Source of the DNA: Ruegeria atlantica
GTDB taxonomy: Bacteria; Pseudomonadota; Alphaproteobacteria; Rhodobacterales; Rhodobacteraceae
Direction of reading: 5' to 3'
Length of the DNA stretch: 39,086 nt
Assembly (NCBI RefSeq): GCF_013032455.1
Contig: NZ_WQCF01000017.1
Coordinates: 1 to 39,086, forward strand
Under the pieces are notes generated by a model that worked only from the letters and a program-made list of their open reading frames with translations, did not search any database and was not told the origin of the DNA. The position numbers and the translations under genes were made by a program. Below are positions 8,959 through 16,326 of the stretch, piece by piece (the stretch's first letter is position 1; every line of letters begins with the position of its first letter).

Positions 8959-10047
8959 ATGGCCATTTCCAAATTTACCCGTCGTGCCGTCGTGGGGCTG
9001 ATCGCCGCCGCCGGTATCGCAGCACCTGCCGCTGCCGAGGTTGATTTCTCGGGCAAGACCATCGAGTGGGTCATCCCGTTCTCGGAAACGGGCGGTTCGG
9101 CCAAATGGGCCAATTTCTTCGCTCCGCTTCTGTCCGAGGCGCTGCCGGGTCAGCCGACCGTAGTCGTTAAATTTATGCCGGGTGCAGGTTCGACCAAGGG
9201 CGCGAATTGGTTTCAGGAGCAGAGCCATGATGATGGCACGCTGCTGTTTGGCACCTCGGGTTCAACTCAATTCCCGTATCTGCTGAGCGATCCGCGCGTG
9301 CGCTATGAATACAACGACTGGATTCCGGTCATGGCCTCGGGAACTGGTGGTGTCGCCTATCTGAACGCCGAGGATGGCGCGAAGTTTGATGGCTCCGCGA
9401 ATGCGTTGAAAGACACCAACTTCATCTACGGTTCGCAGGGCGCAACCCGTCTGGACCTCGTCCCGCTGCTGGCATGGCAGATGCTGGGAATGAATGTTGA
9501 ACCGGTCTTTGGCATCAAGGGTCGCGGTGACGGTCGCCTGATGTTCGAGCGCGGTGAAGCAAATATCGATTACCAGACTTCATCGGGCTATCTTGGCGGT
9601 TCGACCTCGCTGGTCGAAGCCGGTCAGGCGGTTCCAATGATGACCTGGGGTGCTCTGGATGCTGATGGCAACATCGTTCGCGACCCGACCTTCCCGGATA
9701 TCCCAACGTTCAAAGAGGTTTGCGAAGCCACCGATGGTTGTGAAACCAGTGGCGAGGCATGGGATGCGTGGAAAGCGTTTTTTGTAGCCGGTTTCCCAGT
9801 TCAGAAGCTGGCTTTCCTGCCGGGTGATACGCCCCAGGAAGTGGTCGACGCGTACACCGCAGCGTTCCAAGCCGTGACCGAGCGTGGTGACTTCGCTGAC
9901 ATCTCCTCCAAGCGCGTGGGCAAGTATCCTGTTTTTGTTGGGGATGGTTCGAAAACTGCGCTGCAAGCTGCGACAAACGTCGACGACAACGCCAAGGCCT
10001 ATGTTCTGAACTGGCTCAAAGACGCCTATGGTGTCGAGCTGAACTAA
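8959..10047 (+). CDS. tctC: Tripartite tricarboxylate transporter substrate-binding protein (TctC/Bug family)
   Basis: This is a periplasmic binding protein of 362 residues. The first 26 residues form a Sec-type signal (KFTRRAVVGLIAAAGIAAPAAA, cleavage after AAA). The mature part begins with the family hallmark IEWVIPFSETGGSAKWANFF and continues VVVKFMPGAGSTKGANWF, the loops that grip carboxylate groups. GGGAGG precedes the ATG. It is followed by a hairpin attenuator and then the fused permease, and is divergent from tctD. The ligand is a carboxylate; the tcuAB genes in the same cluster make tricarballylate, aconitate or citrate the best guesses. Confidence 0.93.
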   Translation: MAISKFTRRAVVGLIAAAGIAAPAAAEVDFSGKTIEWVIPFSETGGSAKWANFFAPLLSEALPGQPTVVVKFMPGAGSTKGANWFQEQSHDDGTLLFGTSGSTQFPYLLSDPRVRYEYNDWIPVMASGTGGVAYLNAEDGAKFDGSANALKDTNFIYGSQGATRLDLVPLLAWQMLGMNVEPVFGIKGRGDGRLMFERGEANIDYQTSSGYLGGSTSLVEAGQAVPMMTWGALDADGNIVRDPTFPDIPTFKEVCEATDGCETSGEAWDAWKAFFVAGFPVQKLAFLPGDTPQEVVDAYTAAFQAVTERGDFADISSKRVGKYPVFVGDGSKTALQAATNVDDNAKAYVLNWLKDAYGVELN

Positions 10048-10062
10048 GCCGATCCCTCATAA

Positions 10063-10095
10063 CGCGTGCCCTCAGAGAAGGGCGCGCGCCTTTTT
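10063..10095 (+). terminator. Attenuator-like hairpin between tctC and tctAB
   Basis: CGCGTGCCCT (10063-10072) pairs with AGGGCGCGCG (10079-10088), a 10-bp stem with one G-T wobble and a 6-base loop. It is followed after CC by TTTTT (10091-10095), so it has intrinsic-terminator form. Its place between the binding-protein and membrane genes suggests partial termination that yields more TctC than permease. Confidence 0.7.
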
Positions 10096-10128
10096 ATCCT
10101 TGCCAAAATTGAATGAAAGGCGGCCGCT

Positions 10129-12159
10129 ATGGAGGTTTTCGCCACCGCTCTTCCTGCGCTCGGTGACGCGTGGGGTCTGATCCTGCAACCCATCGTTCTG
10201 GGGTATCTTATTCTCGGCGTCGTTATGGGGCTGGCCGTGGGCGTCTTTCCGGGACTCGGCGGTATTGCTGGTCTGTCCCTGTTGTTGCCTTTCATGTTTG
10301 GCATGGACCCGATCCTTGGTCTGGCTTTGATGATCGGGATGGTCGCAGTTGTTCCGACCTCTGACACCTTCGCATCGGTTCTTATGGGGATCCCCGGCAG
10401 TTCCGCCTCGCAAGCGACCGTGCTCGACGGCTTCCCGATGGCAAAAAAGGGCGAAGCTGCCCGTGCGTTGTCGGCAGCCTTTGCGTCTTCTCTGTTTGGC
10501 GGTTTGGTTGGGGCCACATTCCTGACCATGTTCATCCTGATCGCGCGGCCAATCGTTCTGGCGTTTGGCCTGCCCGAGATGCTGATGATCACCATCCTCG
10601 GCTTGTCCATGGTTGCCATTCTCGCCGGACGCATTCCACTGAAGGGTGTCGCCGCCGCTGGGCTTGGGTTGATGGTTGGTACAATTGGCGAGGCGGACGC
10701 AGGCGGGTCGCTCCGTATGGCGACCTATGACATTCCTTATCTGACAGACGGTTTGAAGCTGGTTATCGTTGGATTGGGTATCTTTGCGGTGCCCGAAATC
10801 GTCTCGCTGTTGCGCCAAGACCGTTCTATCGCCAAGGGCGCCTCGCTGGGGGCGGGTTGGTTTGACGGTGTGAAAGACTGGGCCGCGAATATCTGGTTGT
10901 CGGTCCGCTGTTCGATTATTGGCGTGGTTGTTGGAGTCATTCCCGGTCTTGGTGGCTCGGTTGTTGACTGGATCGCTTATGGCCATTCAGTTCAATCGAC
11001 CAAAGACAAAAGCAACTTTGGAAAGGGCGAAGTGCGCGGGGTGATCGGGCCGGAAAGCTCGAACAACGCCAAGGAAGGTGGTGGGCTCGTCCCAACCTTG
11101 CTGTTCGGCATCCCCGGCTCGGGATCAATGGCGATCTTCATCGGCGCGGTCGCTCTGCTGGGGTCCGGCGATATTGAGGTTGGTCCGAGTATGCTTAAGG
11201 ACAATCTCGACATTACCTATTCTATCGTCTGGTTGCTGGCGCTTGCTAACGTTGTCGGTACCATTCTATGCATTGCGGCTTCGGGTGGGATCGCCAAGCT
11301 AACCACAATTCGGTTTACTTATCTGGCGCCGTTCCTGTTCATGCTGATCAGCTTTGCGGCCTTCCAGTCCGGTCAGAACTTCGAAGACCTGCTGGCCCTG
11401 TTTGTCATTGGCCTGATCGGCATCTTCCTGCGCCGTTTCGACTGGTCGCGCCCGGCCTTCCTGATCGGGTTCGTTTTGTCGAACCCGGTTGAAAAGTTCA
11501 CCAACCAGGCATTCCAGATTGCCTCTTTCCGGTTTCGCAAAAGCTTTGGTGAGGGCATGGAATATGTCTTCAGCCCAATCGTTATCGTCCTGATCGTGGT
11601 TACGGTCGTTTCGGTCATTCTGGGTATCCGTCAGGCCAAGATGATCATGGCAGAGGGTGACGTGCAGGCGGGAACCAAACGCGCGCCGTTGATCTTCCTG
11701 TTGGTGATCATGGCTTACCTGATCGTGGCGTTGGTCAACGCCAATATGATCCCCGACTACAACATGACCGATAAGATCATTCCCTTGGTGATCGGTAGCG
11801 TGTCGCTGTTCTGCTGCGTGATCCTGTTGATCCAGATGATGCGGCGACCAGAGGGCGATGCGATCTTTGCCGACAAGGAGATTGCTGGAGAGGATGCCAG
11901 TGCGCCGCATGGGCTTTGGTCAACTCTGGCGTGGTTCGCAAGTCTGATCGCGGCAACATGGGTCGTGGGGTTCATCCTCGCCTTGATCGGGTTCCTGATC
12001 GCATTCTTCCGCATTCGCGCTGGGTCCAGCTGGCAGATGACGCTGATCCTGACCGCCTGCGGCATCGGTTTCATGTGCCTGATGGCGGGCGCGCTGAACC
12101 GCGATTTCCCGCCGGGTCTGTTGCAAGACATGGTCAGCTTGCCTTGGCCGTTGAAGTGA
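10129..12159 (+). CDS. tctA: Tripartite tricarboxylate transporter permease, TctA-TctB fusion
   Basis: This is a 676-residue polytopic membrane protein, whereas stand-alone TctA is about 500. Residues 1 to about 510 are TctA: the GVFPGLGGIAGLSLLLPF repeat near residue 38 recurs as GVIPGLGGSVVDWIAYGHS near 270, and MGIPGSSASQATVLDGFPMA recurs as FGIPGSGSMAIFIGA. After a short hydrophilic linker, residues about 520-676 hold four further hydrophobic helices in the arrangement of the small subunit TctB. No separate tctB gene is present, which supports a true fusion. It is co-transcribed with tctC and followed after 10 bp by the PrpF-like gene. It imports carboxylates using the ion gradient. Confidence 0.92.
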   Translation: MEVFATALPALGDAWGLILQPIVLGYLILGVVMGLAVGVFPGLGGIAGLSLLLPFMFGMDPILGLALMIGMVAVVPTSDTFASVLMGIPGSSASQATVLDGFPMAKKGEAARALSAAFASSLFGGLVGATFLTMFILIARPIVLAFGLPEMLMITILGLSMVAILAGRIPLKGVAAAGLGLMVGTIGEADAGGSLRMATYDIPYLTDGLKLVIVGLGIFAVPEIVSLLRQDRSIAKGASLGAGWFDGVKDWAANIWLSVRCSIIGVVVGVIPGLGGSVVDWIAYGHSVQSTKDKSNFGKGEVRGVIGPESSNNAKEGGGLVPTLLFGIPGSGSMAIFIGAVALLGSGDIEVGPSMLKDNLDITYSIVWLLALANVVGTILCIAASGGIAKLTTIRFTYLAPFLFMLISFAAFQSGQNFEDLLALFVIGLIGIFLRRFDWSRPAFLIGFVLSNPVEKFTNQAFQIASFRFRKSFGEGMEYVFSPIVIVLIVVTVVSVILGIRQAKMIMAEGDVQAGTKRAPLIFLLVIMAYLIVALVNANMIPDYNMTDKIIPLVIGSVSLFCCVILLIQMMRRPEGDAIFADKEIAGEDASAPHGLWSTLAWFASLIAATWVVGFILALIGFLIAFFRIRAGSSWQMTLILTACGIGFMCLMAGALNRDFPPGLLQDMVSLPWPLK

Positions 12160-12169
12160 GGGATCCAAA

Positions 12170-13258
12170 ATGACCCAAACTGCAATCCCTTACATCTTCA
12201 TGCGTGGCGGCACTTCGAAAGGTCCGTATTTCCACCGCTCGGATTTGCCCGAGGAACTGGACACGCTGGCCGAGGTGCTGATCGCCGCCCTTGGTTCCGG
12301 GCAGTCGCTGAACATCGATGGCATCGGCGGCGGCGCGGCGGTGACCACCAAGGTTGCGATGCTGTCGGTCAGCGAGGATGATTGGGCCGATATCGACTAT
12401 TTCTTCGGGCAAGTCTCGGTCGAGGAGAAGCTGGTCGATTTCAAACCTACCTGCGGTAACATTCTGTCCGGCGTTGCCCCTGCTGCGATCGAAATGGGGC
12501 TGCTCAAGCCGCAGGGCGAAGAAACTGAAATTCGCATCCGGGCCGTCAATACGGGGGCGCGGGTCGTGGCCAAAGTGAATACGCCGGGGGGCGAATTGAC
12601 CTATGAGGGCGATGCGGAAATCGCGGGCGTTCCCGGCCATTCAGCGCCTGTTCAGCTGAGTTTCATGGGCGTAGTGGGCTCGGCCACAGGGGCGTTTCTG
12701 CCCACGGGTAACCTGCGCGATACCGTTCAGGGCATCGAACTGACTTGCATGGATGTCGCCATGCCAATGGCCATCACCCGCGCCGCCGAATTCGGATTGA
12801 CGGGCTATGAAAGCGCCGAGGAGCTGGACGCCAACAGCGCCTTTTTCGACCGGATGGAGGCTGTACGGATCGAAGCCGGGGAACGGATGGGGATGGGAGA
12901 CGTGTCCAAGTCGGTGACCCCCAAATTTGGCCTTGTCGCGCCTGCCAGAGACGGCGGAACCCTTGCGGTGCGGTATTTCATGCCGTGGAAGACTCACCCG
13001 ACCATGGCCGTGACCGGAGCGCAATGCATGGCGTCCTGCGCATTGACGCCCGGCACAGTCGCGGACGGTTTACTGGATCGCCCCACGGCAAGCCCGGCTG
13101 AGGTCGTGCTGGAACACGCCTCGGGTAAAATCGACGTGCTGGTGGATTTCTCCACCGACGACGGATTCAACGTGAATTCCGCGGGTCTGGTGCGAACCGC
13201 GCGCAAGCTGGCAGACGGGCATGTTTATGTACCGGAATCTGTGTGGAAGGGCAGTTGA
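12170..13258 (+). CDS. PrpF-fold isomerase (4-oxalomesaconate tautomerase / aconitate isomerase-like)
   Basis: This 362-residue protein has the two-lobed PrpF/diaminopimelate-epimerase fold. It shows the N-terminal MRGGTSKGPYF with the conserved Lys17, GIGGGAAVTTKVAM, the active-site PTCGNILSGV with Cys95, and the C-terminal HPTMAVTGAQCMASC. The family shifts double bonds in unsaturated tricarboxylates: PrpF acts on methylaconitate or trans-aconitate, GalD on oxalomesaconate, fungal Adi1 on cis-aconitate. No gallate or protocatechuate ring-cleavage genes are near, while TctCAB and TcuAB are. I therefore favour a role in aconitate isomerisation over GalD chemistry, though length and motifs fit both. 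The start lies 10 bp after the permease stop. Confidence 0.85.
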   Translation: MTQTAIPYIFMRGGTSKGPYFHRSDLPEELDTLAEVLIAALGSGQSLNIDGIGGGAAVTTKVAMLSVSEDDWADIDYFFGQVSVEEKLVDFKPTCGNILSGVAPAAIEMGLLKPQGEETEIRIRAVNTGARVVAKVNTPGGELTYEGDAEIAGVPGHSAPVQLSFMGVVGSATGAFLPTGNLRDTVQGIELTCMDVAMPMAITRAAEFGLTGYESAEELDANSAFFDRMEAVRIEAGERMGMGDVSKSVTPKFGLVAPARDGGTLAVRYFMPWKTHPTMAVTGAQCMASCALTPGTVADGLLDRPTASPAEVVLEHASGKIDVLVDFSTDDGFNVNSAGLVRTARKLADGHVYVPESVWKGS

Positions 13259-13276
13259 AACGGCGGCTTTCAAAAA

Positions 13277-13292
13277 GTATACTATAGTATAC
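13277..13292. promoter_or_regulatory. Perfect 16-bp palindrome, candidate GntR operator
   Basis: GTATAC-TATA-GTATAC is perfectly self-complementary and stands 14 bp before the start of the small gene at 13307. Two GTATAC boxes are spaced one helical turn apart. The same layout appears upstream of the gntR gene (15588-15603). FadR/VanR-class GntR proteins commonly recognise TGTATACA-like cores, so this is probably the target of the cluster's own GntR/FCD regulator, overlapping a promoter for 13307-14523. Confidence 0.7.
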
Positions 13293-13306
13293 ATAATGAG
13301 GGTGCC

Positions 13307-13528
13307 ATGATGGATGACTATTCTGAATGCCTCGAAATTGCACGTCAGGAACTCAGGCTGGCGCAGTCGGCTCTGCGGAGGGACATCGCGGAATACCCGA
13401 CACCGATTGCTGGGTGTGATGAGCAATTCAACCATTTGCTGGATCAACGCGAGCGGGTTCACAATGCGCTTGAAGCGCTCGACACACGTCATTTTGTGCC
13501 GACGCCAAGAAAACTGAACGCCGAGTAG
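13307..13528 (+). CDS. Small protein of unknown function
   Basis: This encodes 73 residues with no signal peptide or membrane segment. It is mostly helical and charged: a first helix with QELRLAQSALRRDIAEYP and a second with FNHLLDQRERVHNALEAL suggest a helical hairpin. GAGGG stands five bases before the first of two consecutive ATGs. It follows a perfect palindromic operator and is followed after 14 bp by the dehydrogenase gene, so it appears to be the first gene of a regulated transcript. That context, not homology, supports it as real. I do not recognise the family. Confidence 0.6.
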   Translation: MMDDYSECLEIARQELRLAQSALRRDIAEYPTPIAGCDEQFNHLLDQRERVHNALEALDTRHFVPTPRKLNAE

Positions 13529-13542
13529 GGTATAGAACGCCG

Positions 13543-14523
13543 ATGAAGGTTCACATTCTGGACGATTGGTTTGACACGCTGCAGGGCCTTCCCTGTTTTC
13601 GAAAGCTGTCCGGCCACGACGTGAAGGTCTGGACAGATCATGTCGAAGATACCAACGAATTGGCTGCTCGATTGCAGGAGGCTGAGGCGCTGGTGTTGTT
13701 TCGCGAACGCACTAAGATCACCCGCGATCTTGTTGAAAAACTCCCAAACCTGAAATTGATCAGTCAGCGTAGTGTGTATCCGCATGTCGATGTGCAGGCA
13801 TGCTCGGATAACGAAGTGCTGCTGTGTTCGAACATGCATGGCGGGACGCCCTCATATGCCGCGGCCGAGCTGACATGGGCGCTGATCATGGCCGGGATGC
13901 GCGATTTGCCCGCGCAGATGGCTTCGGTCAAAGCCGGGCATTGGCAGGCCGGAGTTGGCAAGACCCTGAGGGGGCGGCAGCTGGGGTTGTATGGATATGG
14001 CCGCATCGCCCGCGCCGTTGCTGGCTACGCCGAGGCATTCGGGATGAATGTGGTCTGGTGGTCCTCGGACGAAGGCCGGGCACGCGCGCAGGCAGACGGC
14101 GTTCAGGTCGCCGCAAGCCGCGAAGCGTTCTTTGCTAACAGCGATGTTGTCTCAGTCCATGTTCGCCTGAAGCCAAACACACACAGCATTATCACCGCGT
14201 CGGATTTCTCGCAGATGCAACCGGGAGCGTTGTTTGTGAATACATCCCGTGCAGGTCTCATAGCAAAGGGTGCATTGCTTGAGGCGCTAAAAGCCGGTCA
14301 CCTGGGCAAGGCAGCAATTGATGTTTTTGATACTGAGCCGCTCACTGACCCGGATGACCCGTTGCTATCGCATCCGAAATTGATTGCGACACCGCATATT
14401 GGTTTTGTGACGGAGGATGAGTTTGACCTACAGTTTGCCGACATTTTCGATCAGGTGAACGCCTATGCTGAAGGTGCCCCCACTCACATGATCAACCCCG
14501 AGGTTTGGACCAGCGCAGGATAA
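13543..14523 (+). CDS. D-2-hydroxyacid dehydrogenase (NAD(P)-dependent)
   Basis: This is a 326-residue member of the D-isomer-specific 2-hydroxyacid dehydrogenase family (PGDH, glyoxylate/hydroxypyruvate reductase relatives). The Rossmann motif LGLYGYGRIARAVAGYAEAFG lies at about residues 147-167. The catalytic set is present: Arg in FVNTSRAGLI, Glu in DVFDTEPL and His in ATPHIGF. These enzymes interconvert 2-oxo and D-2-hydroxy acids in the cytoplasm. Substrate cannot be read. In this cluster it could act on a side product of tricarboxylate breakdown or on oxaloacetate-like acids. Its 3' end overlaps the convergent AbrB-type gene by 32 bp. Confidence 0.9.
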   Translation: MKVHILDDWFDTLQGLPCFRKLSGHDVKVWTDHVEDTNELAARLQEAEALVLFRERTKITRDLVEKLPNLKLISQRSVYPHVDVQACSDNEVLLCSNMHGGTPSYAAAELTWALIMAGMRDLPAQMASVKAGHWQAGVGKTLRGRQLGLYGYGRIARAVAGYAEAFGMNVVWWSSDEGRARAQADGVQVAASREAFFANSDVVSVHVRLKPNTHSIITASDFSQMQPGALFVNTSRAGLIAKGALLEALKAGHLGKAAIDVFDTEPLTDPDDPLLSHPKLIATPHIGFVTEDEFDLQFADIFDQVNAYAEGAPTHMINPEVWTSAG

Positions 14524-15556
14524 GGTTGGCCGCTAAAGGCGCGCCGATGATTACCAGCACGATCCGTGTAAGATGGTGGATGATCACAAAGCCCAGATCC
14601 GCGCCCGAGACGATGGCCAGAACTGTCATCTCGGCCTGTCCGCCGGGGGCAAAGGCCAAGAAAGCCTCGACTGGTTGGCCGAAGCCCAACGTGGTGACAA
14701 CGGCGGTGAAAGCGGCCGCGAGGATGGCAAGAACGATGACATAAGCGACGCCTGCTGCAACCACCCGGCGGAGTTCGACCCAAGTGACGCCCACGAATTT
14801 CACGCCTATCCCGCAACCGATAAAGAATTGCGCTGCAAGGATGGCCTCGCGCGGTGGTCGGGTATGAATGAAGTCGCCCAGTGACAGGGCCGCTGTCAGG
14901 ATCATTGGGCCGAGGATAGATGCCCCGAACAGGCCGATCCGCTCACCGCCTTTCCAGCCTATAAGGGCGGCCAGAACCATCAGACCCAATTCATGTATTG
15001 GCAGGTCGCGCGCAGGCTCTCCGATCGGGTTGGTGAGTTGGGCATCGTAGAACACCGTCAGAAACAGCGGGGCCAGCGTCACGATAATCAGCACGCGGGT
15101 TCCGTGGATCAGGGACAGGGTACGCGGGTTGGCGCCAGCCTCGGTTCCAAAGATGATCATGTCCTGCAATCCGCCGGGCATGGCGGCGTAAAACGCGGTC
15201 GTGGAGTCAAACCCCCAGATCTTACGAAAGAATGGCACTCCGACCAGTGCGATCACCAGGATGAAGAGCGGGACCAATGCGATAGACGCGGCCATCTTCG
15301 GCAATTCGACAAACAGGGCAGGGGTTATCGAAGCCCCAACTGCAACGCCCAGTATGGTGCGCGCTGCAACCGAGACCTGACCAAAACCTTCCATAGGTGC
15401 ATGCGCCAGGGCAGCGATCAGACACGCGCTCATTGGGCCGAACAGAAAGGGCAGCGGCAGGTTCAACGCCCAAAATACTCCAGTACCCAGAAGTGCAAGG
15501 GCCAGTGTTACGGTCCGCTTTGTCAGGAGAGAAGGTGTTTTGTTTTGGGTGGGCAA
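14492..15556 (-). CDS. AbrB-type membrane protein (COG3180 family)
   Basis: This is a 354-residue integral membrane protein with about ten helices in two similar halves. The duplicated motif appears as PLPFLFGPMSACLIAAL near residue 34 and LFGASILGPMILTAALSL near 213, and PGGLQDMIIFG near 129 matches PGGQAEMTVLA near 306. This is the AbrB duplication family, sometimes annotated as putative ammonia monooxygenase or transporter; true function is unsettled. The first codon appears to be TTG with GGAAG upstream, since the next in-frame ATG would remove the first helix. It reads towards the dehydrogenase gene and starts just beside the GTATAC operator it shares with gntR, so both may respond to the same signal. 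Confidence 0.85.
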   Translation of the reverse strand: MPTQNKTPSLLTKRTVTLALALLGTGVFWALNLPLPFLFGPMSACLIAALAHAPMEGFGQVSVAARTILGVAVGASITPALFVELPKMAASIALVPLFILVIALVGVPFFRKIWGFDSTTAFYAAMPGGLQDMIIFGTEAGANPRTLSLIHGTRVLIIVTLAPLFLTVFYDAQLTNPIGEPARDLPIHELGLMVLAALIGWKGGERIGLFGASILGPMILTAALSLGDFIHTRPPREAILAAQFFIGCGIGVKFVGVTWVELRRVVAAGVAYVIVLAILAAAFTAVVTTLGFGQPVEAFLAFAPGGQAEMTVLAIVSGADLGFVIIHHLTRIVLVIIGAPLAANLILRWSKPRG

Positions 15557-15587
15557 GGCACGGCTTCCGACAATATTGACTCTCTAT

Positions 15588-15603
15588 GTATCCAAATGTA
15601 TAC
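15588..15603. promoter_or_regulatory. GTATCC-N4-GTATAC site in the abrB-like/gntR spacer
   Basis: The 78-bp divergent spacer contains GTATCC-AAAT-GTATAC, the same spacing as the perfect palindrome at 13277-13292 with one changed base. The right half extends to the palindrome TGTATACA (15597-15604). It sits 31 bp upstream of the gntR start, where it would allow autoregulation and control of the divergent membrane-protein gene. Confidence 0.65.
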
Positions 15604-15634
15604 AACGGGACGCAAGAAGACAAGTGAGCACTCG

Positions 15635-16315
15635 ATGACCATTCAAGACGACCTCTTACAGCCTGGCCCACAAGGCAATTCAGCGTATCAACGCCTGCTG
15701 GACGAGATTCGGGACGGCACACTTCTGCCCGGCGAACGCCTGCGCGAGATTGAGCTGTCGGACCGTCTAGGTGTCAGCCGCACGCCAGTGCGCGAGGCTA
15801 TCCGGCAACTGGAGGCCGACGGGCTAGTCACGCATGTTCCGCGACAGGGCGCAACCGTACGAAGCCTCGATTACGCCGAAGTAATGGAGCTCTATGAGAT
15901 GCGCGCGGTGCTCGAGGGAACTGCGGCCCGTTTAGCCGCGCGTGCAGCGTCGGATGTCGAGTTGGACGAGTTGGACGTTTTGAATGATCGCTTGGCCGAG
16001 GCTGGCACTGGCTCGGAAGCGGCTCGGATCAACCGGATTTTCCACGCCACACTTTTGGACGCAGCAAAGAACCGGTTTCTTGCCAAGTCTATGCTGTCTT
16101 TGCAAAAAGCGCTGTTGATCCTTGGGCCGTCGCAATTGCTGGACGGTGATCGGGCCGAAACAGCAGTGGCAGAGCATAGGCGCGTCATGGCTGCCTTAAA
16201 AGCCCGCGATGGCGCAGCGGCTGAAACAGAAATGCGCGCGCATATTCAGGCCGCACAACGAATGCGTATTCGGGCGTTGCAAGAACGCGACCGGACAACC
16301 GACGAAAATCAATAG
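15635..16315 (+). CDS. GntR-family transcriptional regulator, FadR/FCD type
   Basis: This 226-residue regulator has a winged helix at about residues 15-80 (AYQRLLDEIRDGTLLPGERL, then LSDRLGVSRTPVREAIRQLEADGL, the canonical GntR HTH). An all-helical FCD ligand domain follows at about 85-215, with FHATLL, AEHRRVMAAL and MRAHI carrying candidate metal-binding residues. An in-frame ATG at 15596 lies inside the operator, so MTIQDD at 15635 is taken as the start; its ribosome site is weak. It precedes tcuA by 11 bp, so it is probably co-transcribed with tcuAB and represses the cluster until a carboxylate effector binds. Confidence 0.92.
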   Translation: MTIQDDLLQPGPQGNSAYQRLLDEIRDGTLLPGERLREIELSDRLGVSRTPVREAIRQLEADGLVTHVPRQGATVRSLDYAEVMELYEMRAVLEGTAARLAARAASDVELDELDVLNDRLAEAGTGSEAARINRIFHATLLDAAKNRFLAKSMLSLQKALLILGPSQLLDGDRAETAVAEHRRVMAALKARDGAAAETEMRAHIQAAQRMRIRALQERDRTTDENQ

Positions 16316-16326
16316 GTAGACAGGAT

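Noticed and set aside
10044..10986. Minus-strand frames of 196 and 304 codons
   Set aside because: They are antisense to the TctA-TctB fusion; the translations are rich in His, Asn, Gln and Arg with no motif.
11299..11910. Minus-strand frame of 203 codons
   Set aside because: It is antisense to the TctB-like end of the permease, with a repetitive hydrophilic composition.
12170..13258. Firm assignment of the PrpF-fold gene as galD
   Set aside because: Length and motifs fit, but no gallate or protocatechuate pathway genes are present; an aconitate-type role suits the neighbours at least as well.
14993..15634. Long N-terminal extension of the GntR gene (440-codon frame)
   Set aside because: The extra 214 codons run antisense through the AbrB-type gene; the HTH begins about 15 residues after the ATG at 15635.
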